The notes: generated by a model not told the origin, from the letters alone. Counted from the stretch's first letter, positions 32,844 through 41,990 are shown. The stretch is 43,404 bases of DNA from Clostridia bacterium (GCA_017848335.1 JAGDAX010000071.1:1-43404), one strand, 5' to 3'. Translations and numbers: made by a program.

Positions 32844-33875
32844 ATGAAAAAAAGTCAATTCATAACAATCTTTATAATGTTCATAGCCGCGTCGGTGCTT
32901 ATTTGCATCGGGTGCTTTATGAAGACGTCTGTTTCGGACACCCCCGGAGGGCCCAAGGAGACGTCGCACATTAACGTGGTTCCGACCATCAGGCCACTTG
33001 AAACAGAAACTCCTGCGAATGCAACCGGCGGAAACGAGCCCACCGGGACGGGAGACGTTGAAGCGACTCCGGAGCCCACTGAGCAGGCGCCCTCTGAGGA
33101 GCCTGCAGGCACCGAAATGCCCGCAATCAGCTTCCCGACCGTCTCAAATGCGGATTTTGACAAATATTCCAACAGCTTTGAGCATTTTTCGACCAGATGG
33201 GTCACCGGGGCCAACAATCAGAACCGCGCGGAGATACAGGACTACGTGCTGCCCGTCATAAAGGACGTGGATTACGTGTTCTATACGATCACCTCCGAGA
33301 CCGCATGGGATCACTATATGACCTTCTCGATGCATTACGAGTACGGCTACACCGCCAAGCTGCTTGACCTTCTGAAGAGGCACAACATCAAGGCCGTGTT
33401 CTTCGTTTCGGAGCTGTACATCAAGGAAAATTCTGAGCTTGTGAAGCGCATGAAGGACGAGGGGCACGTTATCGGCAACCGCGGCGTTATCGGCGACGAG
33501 GCCATCGGCAAGCTGACGCCCGAGACCTTCGCGGAGGGCCTCATGACTGTCGAGCGGGAGTACCAGAAGCTTTTCGGCGCGCAGGAGAGGATGTACCTGT
33601 TCAGGACCGATTACTTCAGCAACAGGCTGCTCAAGGTGGCGGAGGCCATGGGATACACCGTTGTCTTCAGAACGTACACCTACTACAGCGACATGGAGGA
33701 CTTCAAGAACAGGCCCGCCAAGGACCTTGCCGAGCGGTTCAACGAAAGGGCGGCTTACAACGGATCCGTTTCCGAATTTACCGCCGAGAAGGCCTGCGTG
33801 GATGCCCTTGAGATATTCATTCCCACCTGCATAGACGAGAACGTCAGCTTCAAGCTCATCCAGAGAAGGCGCTGA
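32844..33875 (+). CDS. polysaccharide-deacetylase-like protein without catalytic residues
   Basis: 343 residues. An N-terminal hydrophobic segment (7-24) ending near LICIGC could be a membrane anchor. Residues 30-100 are a Thr/Pro/Glu linker. The rest follows the NodB-fold plan of PdaA-type peptidoglycan deacetylases: GYTAKLLDLLKRHNIKAVFF, LVKRMKDEGHVIGN, a YLFRTDYFSNRLLKVAEAMGY block. The metal and catalytic motifs are replaced. The TFDxGYENGY position reads TFSMHYEYGY (160-169), the GNHTxxHP position reads GNRGVIGDEA (211-220), the FRPPxG position reads FRTDYF (253-258), and the late His motif is GSVSEF. A binding or scaffold role is more likely than catalysis. The frame is intact, with an AAAGGA site upstream. 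Confidence 0.78.
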   Translation: MKKSQFITIFIMFIAASVLICIGCFMKTSVSDTPGGPKETSHINVVPTIRPLETETPANATGGNEPTGTGDVEATPEPTEQAPSEEPAGTEMPAISFPTVSNADFDKYSNSFEHFSTRWVTGANNQNRAEIQDYVLPVIKDVDYVFYTITSETAWDHYMTFSMHYEYGYTAKLLDLLKRHNIKAVFFVSELYIKENSELVKRMKDEGHVIGNRGVIGDEAIGKLTPETFAEGLMTVEREYQKLFGAQERMYLFRTDYFSNRLLKVAEAMGYTVVFRTYTYYSDMEDFKNRPAKDLAERFNERAAYNGSVSEFTAEKACVDALEIFIPTCIDENVSFKLIQRRR

Positions 33876-34025
33876 GGAATCCTGCCTATGGCGGACAAGG
33901 CTGCTTAAACAGTTTTTGATATTTCCGGGAAGGCGGAGGCGAAACAGGCAACGTGCTTTGCGTTCCCGGGATTTTGTAATACCCGGGGTCGCGGGAGGTA
34001 CGCTTTCCCGGGATGAGGGGAAATC

Positions 34026-34085
34026 CCCGCGAACCGGGGAAAGCTCTCGCGAAACGAAGACACTTCCCGCGAACCGGAGATTCCG
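34026..34085. repeat. 20-bp tandem repeat, three copies
   Basis: Units starting C(C/T)CGCGAA(C/A)CG lie at 34026, 34046 and 34066, within the 277-bp spacer before the ACT-domain gene. CCCGGGAT occurs twice just before it. Confidence 0.8.
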
Positions 34086-34152
34086 GGGAAATTTTCGCAA
34101 AATTATGATTCGAGGAAAAACGACGATAAAAGGACAGTACAGGGACAATATT

Positions 34153-34425
34153 ATGAACAAAGCCGTTGTTTCGATTTTGGGCGCTGACAGGATAGGCATC
34201 ATTGCCGCCGTCAGCGGATATCTTGCCGACAATAACATAAACATTCTGGACATCAGCCAGACGATCATGGAGGAAATGTTCACGATGGTGACTATGGTGG
34301 ACCTTTCGGGGACGCCGAAGCCCTTCGATGAGATCTACGACGACATGAAGAAGCTGGGCGACAAGCTGGGCGTGACGATCCAGATACAGAAAACCGAGAT
34401 CTTTGACTCGATGCATAAGATCTGA
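34153..34425 (+). CDS. ACT domain protein (UPF0237 family)
   Basis: 90 residues forming a single ACT domain, an amino-acid or ligand sensing fold. MNKAVVSILGADRIGIIAAVSGYLADNNINILDISQTIM is the family signature, with the GxDRxGI loop for ligand binding. It precedes the PFL-family gene by 72 bp, a pairing that is conserved in many Firmicutes. I chose ATG 34153; the open frame further left (to 33916) is repeat-derived. Presumed regulator of, or subunit with, the PFL-like protein. Confidence 0.9.
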   Translation: MNKAVVSILGADRIGIIAAVSGYLADNNINILDISQTIMEEMFTMVTMVDLSGTPKPFDEIYDDMKKLGDKLGVTIQIQKTEIFDSMHKI

Positions 34426-34497
34426 CGCGCGGCGCAGACGCTGATTCAGCAGCTTTAACGTAGGCAGATTCAGCAGTTTTAACGAAGAAGGACAACA

Positions 34498-35859
34498 ATG
34501 TTTATTTCCGTCAATGAGATAACAGAAACAATACATATGATCCAGTCGGAGCATCTTGACATCCGCACCGTGACCATGGGCATCAGCCTTTTGGACTGCA
34601 TCAGAAGCAATCCGAGGGACACGGCGGACGCGATCTACGACAAGATAGCTTCCGAGGCAGGGCGGCTTGTGCCCGAATGCGAAAGCATCGAAAGGGAGCT
34701 GGGCATTCCTATCGTCAACAAGAGGATATCCATTACCCCGGCGGCGCTTCTTATCGGAAAGGGCACCCGCGACGACGCGGTTTATCTGGCAAAGCAGCTG
34801 GAGCGCGCTGCACAAAACGTGGGCGTCAATTTCATCGGGGGCTATTCGGCTCTTGTCCACAAAGGGTACACCGACAGCGACCGCGTGCTGATCGAGTCTG
34901 TCCCCGAAGCGCTTTATGAGACTTCAAGGGTCTGCTCCAGCGTCAACCTGGCCACCACCAAGGCCGGCATCAACATGGACGCGGTGCGAGATATGGGGCT
35001 GCTCATCAAGAGGGCTGCGGAGCTGACCGCGGCAAGCGGCGGTTCTGCCTGTGCAAGGCTCGTTGTTTTTGCCAACGCCCCGGAGGATAACCCGTTTATG
35101 GCAGGCGCCTTCCACGGCGTGGGCGAGCCCGGAACGGTTATAAACGTGGGCGTCAGCGGCCCCGGCGTAGTCAAGGCGGCCATCGAAAAGGTGCGGGGCC
35201 GCGACTTCACCGTGCTGGCCGAGGAAATCAAGCGCACCGCCTTTAAGATCACGCGAATGGGGCAGCTGGTGGCCAGCGAGGCCGCCTCAAGGCTCGGCAA
35301 GGAATTCGGAATCGTCGACCTGTCACTTGCGCCGACCCCGGCCGTGGGCGACAGCGTGGCAAGGATCCTCGAGGAAATGGGCCTTGAAATATGCGGAGCC
35401 CACGGCACCACCGCCGCCCTGGCTCTGCTCAACGACGCGGTCAAGAAGGGCGGCGTGATGGCTTCCTCACACGTGGGCGGCCTCAGCGGCGCCTTCATCC
35501 CGGTAAGCGAGGACGAGGGCATGATCAACGCGGTGAGGTGCGGCGCTCTCAGCCTTGAGAAGCTTGAAGCCATGACCTGCGTATGCTCCGTGGGTCTTGA
35601 CATGATAGTGGTGCCGGGCGACACGCCCGCGTCCACGATTTCGGCAATTATTGCGGACGAGATATCCATCGGAGTGGTCAACAATAAAACCACCGCGGTA
35701 AGGATTATTCCTGCGCCGGGCCTTGTTGAGGGGGACACCGTGAATTTCGGCGGCCTGCTGGGCGAGGGCCCTGTGATGAGGGTGAACCCGGGAAGGAGCG
35801 ACGATTTCATCGCAAGAGGCGGCAGGATTCCGGCGCCGATACACAGCCTGAGGAATTGA
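34498..35859 (+). CDS. PFL family protein (UPF0210/DUF711)
   Basis: 453 residues, a full-length UPF0210 protein, distantly related in fold to pyruvate formate-lyase but without the known glycyl-radical tail. [83 protein letters not shown] and [20 protein letters not shown] are conserved blocks. The biochemical activity of the family is unknown to me. It is co-transcribed with the ACT gene. Confidence 0.9.
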   Translation: MFISVNEITETIHMIQSEHLDIRTVTMGISLLDCIRSNPRDTADAIYDKIASEAGRLVPECESIERELGIPIVNKRISITPAALLIGKGTRDDAVYLAKQLERAAQNVGVNFIGGYSALVHKGYTDSDRVLIESVPEALYETSRVCSSVNLATTKAGINMDAVRDMGLLIKRAAELTAASGGSACARLVVFANAPEDNPFMAGAFHGVGEPGTVINVGVSGPGVVKAAIEKVRGRDFTVLAEEIKRTAFKITRMGQLVASEAASRLGKEFGIVDLSLAPTPAVGDSVARILEEMGLEICGAHGTTAALALLNDAVKKGGVMASSHVGGLSGAFIPVSEDEGMINAVRCGALSLEKLEAMTCVCSVGLDMIVVPGDTPASTISAIIADEISIGVVNNKTTAVRIIPAPGLVEGDTVNFGGLLGEGPVMRVNPGRSDDFIARGGRIPAPIHSLRN

Positions 35860-35869
35860 GCACTGAGCG

Positions 35870-35985
35870 GCAATTGCCGGGTGCCCTCCGCGCGTTCCGC
35901 GCGAGTTATGGGAGTGGAGTGCCGGGAAAGGCCGGAGGCCGGAGACCTCGGCAGCTGCTGAATGGATCGGCGGCCGCGTGATTAC
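35870..35985. repeat. dispersed intergenic repeat, copy D
   Basis: Contains GCCGGGTGCCCTCCGCGCG, GCGCGAGTTATGGGAGTGG, then GGCCGGAGGCCGGAGA and TCGGCAGCTGCTGAATGG, matching copy C in the same blocks but in a different order. Confidence 0.6.
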
Positions 35986-36002
35986 AAAACAAGGAGACCC
36001 AA

Positions 36003-37190
36003 ATGATCAAAGCCGGAATATACGGCGGCACCTTCGACCCCGTACACAAAGGGCATATCAAGTGCGCGGAAGAAGTGAAAAAAGCGCTGTCCCTTGACAA
36101 AATCATATTCGTTCCGGCAGGCAACCCGCCTCACAAATTCGCGAACCCCATATCGCTGGGGCGCGACAGGCATAACATGCTCAAGGCGGCGGTCTCCGGC
36201 CACGAGGGCTTTGAGATCTGCGACGCGGAGCTTCTGCGGACGGGGTACACCTTCACGGCGGATACGCTTCCCGAGATCGAGAAGCGCTGCCCGGGCCACG
36301 AATTTTACTATATCATGGGAAGCGACGCCGCGGCGGGATTCCTGAACTGGTACAAGGCGGAGTCGATCATTGCGCGCTGCAGGCTGGTGCTGGTTGAGCG
36401 CCCGGGGGATGCGCAGAGTGATATTGACGCGATCGAAAAGGCGCTGCGGGCGGCCGGAGCCGGGACGCTGGTGATCAAGGTGGAGGGGCTTATTGACGTG
36501 TCCTCCTCGGAGATCCGGCGCTGCGTCAGGGAGCGGGACGAAGGTCTGCTTGACCGGCTTCCTGCGGGGGTGGCTCAGTATATTGCGGCCAACGGCCTTT
36601 ACCGGGAAGGCGCCGGTGACGAGGAATTTATCAGGGCGGACCTTGAGCGCATTCTGAAGCCGGAGAGGTTCGTTCACAGTCTCGGCGTTGCGGAGGAAGC
36701 GGAGCGGCTGGCGGTCAGGTTCGGGGCCGACCCCGACAAGGCCAGGCTGGCGGGCCTTCTTCACGACTGCGCCAAGAACGTCAAGGCGGAGCAGCTTCGC
36801 TGGATCGGCATGAAGCTTGAGGACTTCGCGTTGACGGCGGGGGACGGCTTCAGGGAGAAGCTCCTTCACGGGCCTCTGGGTGCGATCGTTGCGGAGAAGC
36901 GCTACGGCATACGCGACCCCGAAATTCTCGACGCCGTCAGGAAGCACACTACAGGCGATTACGAAATGAGCCTGCTGGACGATATCATTTTCCTGGCGGA
37001 CTATACCGAGAAGAACCGCAAGGGGGCATTCTTTGAGGAGATCCGGGTCATCCTGGACGAGTGGGGGATCCGCAAGGCGGAGCTGTTTGCCGCCAATGAG
37101 CTTCTTGTGCGGTTTGCCTCGAACAACGCGCCCGTCAATATTCGCACGGTCATTATGCGGAACCGTATCATTGAGGAAATGAACGGCTGA
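36003..37190 (+). CDS. nadD: bifunctional nicotinate-nucleotide adenylyltransferase / YqeK HD phosphohydrolase
   Basis: Fusion protein of 395 residues. Residues 1-200 are NadD: GGTFDPVHKGH (ATP-binding T/HxGH motif, residues 9-19), FVPAGNPPHK and DVSSSEIRR, making nicotinate adenine dinucleotide for NAD synthesis. Residues about 212-395 are the YqeK-type HD domain, which cleaves Ap4A symmetrically in studied members: FVHSLGVAEEAERLA, LLHDCAK (the HD pair), HGPLGAIVA, HTTGDYEMSLLDDIIFLADY. The two are separate neighbouring genes in Bacillus. The start is ATG after AAGGAG. rsfS follows, the usual order nadD-yqeK-rsfS. Confidence 0.94.
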   Translation: MIKAGIYGGTFDPVHKGHIKCAEEVKKALSLDKIIFVPAGNPPHKFANPISLGRDRHNMLKAAVSGHEGFEICDAELLRTGYTFTADTLPEIEKRCPGHEFYYIMGSDAAAGFLNWYKAESIIARCRLVLVERPGDAQSDIDAIEKALRAAGAGTLVIKVEGLIDVSSSEIRRCVRERDEGLLDRLPAGVAQYIAANGLYREGAGDEEFIRADLERILKPERFVHSLGVAEEAERLAVRFGADPDKARLAGLLHDCAKNVKAEQLRWIGMKLEDFALTAGDGFREKLLHGPLGAIVAEKRYGIRDPEILDAVRKHTTGDYEMSLLDDIIFLADYTEKNRKGAFFEEIRVILDEWGIRKAELFAANELLVRFASNNAPVNIRTVIMRNRIIEEMNG

Positions 37191-37287
37191 GATCATCGCG
37201 TACCGCCGGGAAGGCTTCTTCGGGCTCGTGACTGTGCGGAAAATGCGGAAAAGGGCAGCGGAAGAACGGTCTAAATGCGGAAAAGTA

Positions 37288-37380
37288 CGCATAGAAAGAA
37301 CAATAAAGCGAAAGAACGCATAGAAAGAGCAATAACGCGAAAGAACAATGCAGAGAAAGAATATTGCAGCGAAAGGGGAA
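37288..37380. repeat. 29-bp tandem repeat running into the rsfS ribosome site
   Basis: Units start at 37288, 37317 and 37346, consensus CGCATAGAAAGA(A/G)CAATAA and GCGAAAGAA. In the third copy the last part becomes GCGAAAGGGG, which is the rsfS ribosome binding site. Confidence 0.85.
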
Positions 37381-37383
37381 ATT

Positions 37384-37752
37384 ATGTTACCTGAAAAAAT
37401 GGTGGAAATTATCAAAGAGGCAATTGACGACAGGAAGGGCCGCGACATCGAGGTCATTCCGCTTGCCGAGAAGACGATCGTGGCGGATTACTTTATCATC
37501 GCCAGCGGCAGCTCCACAACGCACCTTCGCGGTATCGCGGACGCGGTGATGGAAAAAATGGAGAAGGAGGGAGTCAACGTGGCGCACCTTGAAGGCTACG
37601 AGACCGCTTCCTGGATACTGCTCGATTATCTTGACGTGGTGGTGCACATTTTCCAGCAGTCCGAGAGGGAATTTTACAACCTCGAGAAGCTCTGGCAGGG
37701 CAGCGCCGCGGGCCGCAAGAAGTCCGAGGAAAAGAAAGAGGACGAATCCTGA
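37384..37752 (+). CDS. rsfS: ribosome silencing factor RsfS
   Basis: 122 residues. Binds uL14 of the large ribosomal subunit and blocks subunit joining in poor conditions. DIEVIPLAEKTIVADYFIIASGSSTTHLRGIAD, the VAHLEGYETASWILLDYLDVVVHIF block and FYNLEKLW are the family pattern. A Lys/Glu-rich end follows. I chose ATG 37384 because it has AAAGGGG 6 nt upstream; the longer frame from 37348 would translate repeat DNA. It follows nadD-yqeK and precedes a HAD gene by 6 bp. Confidence 0.95.
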   Translation: MLPEKMVEIIKEAIDDRKGRDIEVIPLAEKTIVADYFIIASGSSTTHLRGIADAVMEKMEKEGVNVAHLEGYETASWILLDYLDVVVHIFQQSEREFYNLEKLWQGSAAGRKKSEEKKEDES

Positions 37753-37758
37753 CAAGCT

Positions 37759-38460
37759 ATGACAAGGCTTTATATTTTTGATTTTGACGGGACACTCTCA
37801 TACACCGGCGGCGACATCGCGCTGAGCGTTCAGCTGATCCAGAGGAAGTACGGCGCTCCGGTGACTGACGAGAAGTCCATACTGGCCTTCGTGGGCTACG
37901 GCGCGCGGTATCTTATCGAGAATACCGTCACGTGCGGGCTTGGCAATGAAGCTGCGCCCGAAAAGAGCAGCGCCTCTGAGTTCGGGCCGGGCAGCGCCGG
38001 CGCTTCCTTTGAGGACATATACCGCGACTACCTGGAGGTCTATTACGAGCACGCGACGGACACGTCAAGGCTTTATCCCGGCGTTCGCGAGACGCTGGAG
38101 GCCATTATCGCGCGCGGCGACAGGACGGCGCTTTTTACCAACAAGCCCCGGAGGGTCACCGACAAGACCTTGCGGTTTCTGGGCATTGACGGGCTCTTTG
38201 AGGCCACCTTCTGCCCCGAAGACCTTGAGCGCAAGAAGCCGGACCCGGAGGGCATACTGCGGTGCTCCCGCGCAACAGGCGTGCCGCTTGAGAGGACTCT
38301 CATGGTGGGTGATTCCAGGGCTGACGTTGACGCGGGAAGGGCCGCGGGCGTGAAGACTCTGGGCCTTCTGAACGGCATGGGCGACCGCGCGAAGCTTCTC
38401 GCGGCCGGGCCGGATTTTACCGCGGAGTCCTTCGGGGAGATCCCGGGGATCGAGTTTTGA
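37759..38460 (+). CDS. HAD-family hydrolase (phosphoglycolate phosphatase-like)
   Basis: 233 residues with all HAD motifs: DFDGT (nucleophile Asp8, acid Asp10), LFTNKPRR (motif II Thr/Ser region), KKPDPEG (motif III Lys) and MVGDSRADVDAG (motif IV Asp pair). The helical cap between residues 15 and 90 includes an insertion rich in Ser/Gly/Ala (KSSASEFGPGSAGASF). Gph/PpaX-type phosphatases are the nearest group; the real substrate is not clear. The start is ATG, 6 bp after the rsfS stop, so it is probably translated from the same mRNA. Confidence 0.88.
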   Translation: MTRLYIFDFDGTLSYTGGDIALSVQLIQRKYGAPVTDEKSILAFVGYGARYLIENTVTCGLGNEAAPEKSSASEFGPGSAGASFEDIYRDYLEVYYEHATDTSRLYPGVRETLEAIIARGDRTALFTNKPRRVTDKTLRFLGIDGLFEATFCPEDLERKKPDPEGILRCSRATGVPLERTLMVGDSRADVDAGRAAGVKTLGLLNGMGDRAKLLAAGPDFTAESFGEIPGIEF

Positions 38461-38776
38461 TTCTTTCATTTCAGAGTCCCGGTTTCGGGCCGGACGGAAA
38501 AGTGAGGCGCCGGCGCGAAAGCTGCCGCAAAAAGCCCGGAAGCAAGAGCCGGGCACACCGCCGCGCAGATCCCGGCAGGAAAGGCTGAGCACAACGGCGC
38601 GCATATTGCCGCCGCGCATATTGCTGCGGAAAGTATTGCCGCGTAAGTTAGGGCTGCACATACCGGCCATGGAAGTATGACCGCGCATGATACCGCGGCA
38701 CCCCGACAAACACAATACGCAGGCATCGCGCAAAGCGATACCCGCACTATTTTTTTAACTTTAAGGAGAAAGGTTT
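38461..38776. other. 316-bp spacer with a 15-bp repeat
   Basis: No gene. GC-rich sequence with three 15-bp units ending in ATTGCC or ATTGCT (38596, 38611, 38626). The final 30 bp turn AT-rich and carry AAGGAGAAAGG, the ribosome site of the next gene. No clear promoter. Confidence 0.55.
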
Positions 38777-39730
38777 ATGAATAATGAAAAAACACGCAGG
38801 AGCAAGTTGTACAAGGCGTACAGGATGGCTGCTCATGCCAGGGACAAAGCAAATACAGCCCCCAGCATAGCAGTGCCTCCCGACAGGAAGTCCGATGAAG
38901 TAAACAGGAACGCTTCACTGGGACGCGACGAGACCGCCCAGGAACGTTCCTTTGAGATGGAAAGGAAATCTATAAACCGGTTCATCAGGGACCTCGAATC
39001 CCGCGGACGGACATATATCACCCTCCGCAAGTACAAACGGGTCCTGACCAGGATATACCATGCGCTGCCCGAAGGGAAGATGGTAAGCAAGCTCTTCGTG
39101 GAAAATTTCCTCTACGAAGAAAAAAAGCGCACCGGCTACAGCTCGTCCACCATCAACTCCGCGCTCTCGGGCATTAACGAGTACATGAAGTACATGGGCT
39201 ACGGTGACATTTTCATCGAATACCATCCCCACGAGCCCCGGGAAGTGATCTCCGTCACGACCGAGGACTATCTGAAGGTCCTGAAGGTTGCCCGCGAATC
39301 CGATAACCGCGAAGCCTACCTTCTGGTGGCCATTTTCGCGAACGTGCCCTTCGGGGTCGCCGAGATGTCCGTCCTCTCAATCGAGGCCGTCAAGGAAGGC
39401 TGCTTCGTCCCCTACGGAAGCAACGACCCCGTCTTTCTGGACAAAAAGCTGGCAGACGAGCTGCTGGCGTACGCAAGGTTCAAGAGAATAAGACGCGGCG
39501 CGATATTCAGAACAAGCAGGGGCACGCCCATGGGCAGGCAGCTCGTCGCGAAAAAGATCTCCGCCGTCGGCCGCCAGGCCGGCTTCCCCGCGAGGGTGAT
39601 CACCGCCCGCAATCTCCAGAACCTCTATCAAAGCAGAATCGCCGCTTTGCGAACCAGCTTCGAGGAAGCAGTTATCAAGGCTTACGGCGAGCAATTAAAT
39701 GAAGAATTCGCCCGGTTTGAGCCGTGGTAA
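38777..39730 (+). CDS. tyrosine recombinase-like protein lacking catalytic residues
   Basis: 317 residues. Residues about 55-150 are a SAM-like core-binding domain (INRFIRDLESRGRTYITLRKYKRVL ... FLYEEKKRTGYSSSTINSALSGINEYMKYMGY). Residues 155-290 follow the catalytic domain layout (LLVAIFANVPFGVAEMSVLSIEAV, GAIFRTSRGTPMGRQLV, VITARNLQNLYQSRIAA). The expected residues are absent: Arg I is Gly193, the HxLRH box reads RNLQN (278-282), and the protein stops before a LGH...Tyr segment. A DNA-binding role without strand exchange is likely. The first 55 residues are Lys/Arg-rich. No phage genes or att sites are adjacent, and a clear terminator follows. Confidence 0.75.
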   Translation: MNNEKTRRSKLYKAYRMAAHARDKANTAPSIAVPPDRKSDEVNRNASLGRDETAQERSFEMERKSINRFIRDLESRGRTYITLRKYKRVLTRIYHALPEGKMVSKLFVENFLYEEKKRTGYSSSTINSALSGINEYMKYMGYGDIFIEYHPHEPREVISVTTEDYLKVLKVARESDNREAYLLVAIFANVPFGVAEMSVLSIEAVKEGCFVPYGSNDPVFLDKKLADELLAYARFKRIRRGAIFRTSRGTPMGRQLVAKKISAVGRQAGFPARVITARNLQNLYQSRIAALRTSFEEAVIKAYGEQLNEEFARFEPW

Positions 39731-39785
39731 CCCGGGTCTCGCGCCCGCTGCCGCGGGATACTGAGCAGGTAATATAAAACGCATC

Positions 39786-39824
39786 AAAAGGCTTTTCCGC
39801 ACGGTTTCATGGGAAAAGCCTTTT
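39786..39824. terminator. bidirectional terminator
   Basis: AAAAGGCTTTTCC (39786-39798) pairs with GGAAAAGCCTTTT (39812-39824). T runs occur on both strands. It ends the recombinase-like gene (plus) and the TPM/zinc-ribbon operon (minus). Confidence 0.88.
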
Positions 39825-39899
39825 ACTTTACGTTTCATTGCTTTTGTGCGCAGACGCTCTCATCCGCGCGGCATAGTGTATCTGTAGCTGAGCACGCTC

Positions 39900-40070
39900 T
39901 CGCGTGAACCGTTCGTGCCTCAAAATGCAGACGCGGGATCTGATTCAATGGTCGCGCAGCGCACCCGGCACTCCGGTCACACAGCTCGCGTCCCGCAAAT
40001 CGCGTCCCACAGCTCGCGTCCCGCAAATCGCGTCTCATAGCTCGCGTCCCATAGCTGCCGCGAAGCGGCA
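39900..40070. repeat. dispersed intergenic repeat, copy E, with a 14-bp array
   Basis: AACCGTTCGTGCCTCAAAA then GCAGACGCGG matches copy A at 24 or more of 29 positions. From 39981, 14-bp units (ACAGCTCGCGTCCC alternating with GCAAATCGCGTCCC) run five and a half times to 40057. Confidence 0.75.
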
Positions 40071-40079
40071 CGCACCTTC

Positions 40080-41990
40080 TTAAAATCTGCCGCCTCCGCC
40101 GCCGTGAGACCTTCCCGATGAGCCTCCGCCGCGCGAGAATCCGCCGCCGCTGCGCGAGGATCCGCCGAACGAGCCTCCGCCGCTTGAGGACGTGGAGTGC
40201 GCCACACGGGAGGTGTCCTTGCGGATGAAGACCTCCTTTTTGTCCCTTATGTTAATGCCTTCGCTTGGGATGAACGACGCGCCGGGAGCGGGCGCAGGCG
40301 CAGACGTGCGGTCCGCTATGAATATCGCGTTGACGATGAGCGCGACAACGACCGCCGCGAGAAGGGTGAATATTATCGCGCTGAAGCTAAGCGGGTAGTG
40401 CCCGAAAATCATCAGGGACTTGACGTACGTTACGAACTTGTTGAGGGATCTCTTGAGCTCCGCGGTCTTCCGGCTGTTCAGCGTGCCCGTGCCGGGGATG
40501 GAGACCCTTATCGCGTCCTCGAGGGTTTCAAGACGGCTCCCGGTGAACTTTTCGGCGGCCTTGCCGACGGCGCTCAGGTAGTAGCCCGTATTCTCGGGGT
40601 TTGAATTGATGACCAGAATGACGCCGGAAGGATCGTCGCGATCCGGCCCGTAGCCGTAATATTTGAAATAATCCTCACCGTAGTCATAGCCGTCGTAGAC
40701 AGCGCCGTAGAGGCCGTGGTTGTTGGCGATGACCCTGTCCTTGCCGAATTCGCGCACGTCGCAGGTGTATGTGGTGACGACCACGAAGTCCATCTTGTAC
40801 CTTTTGGACAGCTTGTCGAGCTTTTTGGCAAGCTTCGGCTCAAAGGAGTCCTTAATGATCCCGGCGCCGTCAACGACTCTGTGCACGGGGTCGGTGCTTT
40901 GGGTCTGAAGGACCGGAAACATATTGTTGGTCTCCAGGTCGATGACCAGATCGTAATAGTATACGCAGGAAGCCACCATCTCGTCCGGTGTGGAGTCGTT
41001 TTTGATGTAGTCGAAGATCTCGCCGGCCTTGTTAAGAAAGCACTTGGAGGTGCTGCCGGATGCATAGCAGCCCACCTCGAGGAGCTGGTTGTGCTGCCCG
41101 ATGTAAAGGACGATGATCGCGCCGTTATCGAAGTCGCCCACGCCGTAGCCGTTGGAATTGAAGGTGTCCGCGGCATAGTCGTTCAGCGTGTATAAGCCGC
41201 CGCGTTTCTCATAGTATTCCTCCGCTTCGCTGCCGAATTCTGAAGCGCTGTAGGATCTGACCAGCTTGACAATGCAGTCCGCGTAATACCTGCTGCGGTA
41301 CGAGGCAAGGGTTTCGGCAGCGGATGCCTTCACGCCGGGCGAGAGTGCGTACGTGTCGTCGTATATATTGTCCGAAAGCCTGGACGGTACGTATCCGAAG
41401 TCATACTGCATGGTCGCGAGACGCCTTTCGGCCACCGTAGTTGCATACGTCAAAAACGCAGAAACCGCGCCCTCGTAGTCGCCGCTCGCGAGAATGGGCT
41501 GAATCTTTCGCTGAAGCCCCGGGATTTCATCCTCGAAAAGATCGATGGCGTCGCCGGTAGTGCTGATCCAGTATTCGTGGTTGTCCTCCTCCATATTGAT
41601 GCCGAGAATGATGCCGCTGAAGGAGTTTCCGATGCCGTAGCCGTTGTAATCGTAAAAATCCGACACGTAGTCGCCGAACTCATAGCCGTAGGGCGAATAC
41701 TTGAACAGGGCATCAATGTCCTGATTGAATTCAGTGCCCTTGTATCCGTCCACAGTCAGCACCACAAAATCCATCTTGTATCTGTCCGAATAGGATGAGA
41801 TACTGCTTCCGACGGAGTCCTCAAAGGACTTCGACAATATATTCGCGCGGTCAACAACTCTCGGGGCATTCGGGTCGTGGAATTCCTCGAAGCCCGATAC
41901 CGGCGATTGCTGCGGAACGAAGGAGACGGTGCCGGCCAGTATTGTCGCGATGAAAACTATGATCAGGGGAAGAAATAAGGTTTTTTTCAT
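40080..41990 (-). CDS. membrane protein with three TPM-type domains
   Basis: 636 residues. Residues 1-24 are a signal or anchor segment. Three TPM (YgcG-like) domains follow at about 42-185, 215-350 and 375-515; the first and third open with VVDRANILSKSFED and VVDGAGIIKDSFEP, and both contain YKMDFVVLT/YKMDFVVVT. A membrane helix lies at about 540-563. The C-terminus is a basic/Ser region and then a Gly-rich tail (GGGSFGGSSRSGGGFSRGGG). One TPM domain per protein is usual. TPM domains are linked to photosystem repair in plants; their role in Firmicutes is unclear. The gene follows the zinc-ribbon gene by 13 bp, so they form one operon. Confidence 0.82.
   Translation of the reverse strand: MKKTLFLPLIIVFIATILAGTVSFVPQQSPVSGFEEFHDPNAPRVVDRANILSKSFEDSVGSSISSYSDRYKMDFVVLTVDGYKGTEFNQDIDALFKYSPYGYEFGDYVSDFYDYNGYGIGNSFSGIILGINMEEDNHEYWISTTGDAIDLFEDEIPGLQRKIQPILASGDYEGAVSAFLTYATTVAERRLATMQYDFGYVPSRLSDNIYDDTYALSPGVKASAAETLASYRSRYYADCIVKLVRSYSASEFGSEAEEYYEKRGGLYTLNDYAADTFNSNGYGVGDFDNGAIIVLYIGQHNQLLEVGCYASGSTSKCFLNKAGEIFDYIKNDSTPDEMVASCVYYYDLVIDLETNNMFPVLQTQSTDPVHRVVDGAGIIKDSFEPKLAKKLDKLSKRYKMDFVVVTTYTCDVREFGKDRVIANNHGLYGAVYDGYDYGEDYFKYYGYGPDRDDPSGVILVINSNPENTGYYLSAVGKAAEKFTGSRLETLEDAIRVSIPGTGTLNSRKTAELKRSLNKFVTYVKSLMIFGHYPLSFSAIIFTLLAAVVVALIVNAIFIADRTSAPAPAPGASFIPSEGINIRDKKEVFIRKDTSRVAHSTSSSGGGSFGGSSRSGGGFSRGGGSSGRSHGGGGGRF

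Larger units (their letters stand above)
39731..40079. other. 349-bp convergent spacer: terminator and dispersed repeat
   Basis: No gene. A bidirectional terminator at 39786-39824 is followed by copy E of the dispersed repeat and its 14-bp tandem array (39981-40057). Confidence 0.65.

Noticed and set aside
38777-39730. A functional integrase marking a mobile element
   Set aside because: Catalytic residues are missing and no att-like repeats, excisionase or cargo genes flank it.
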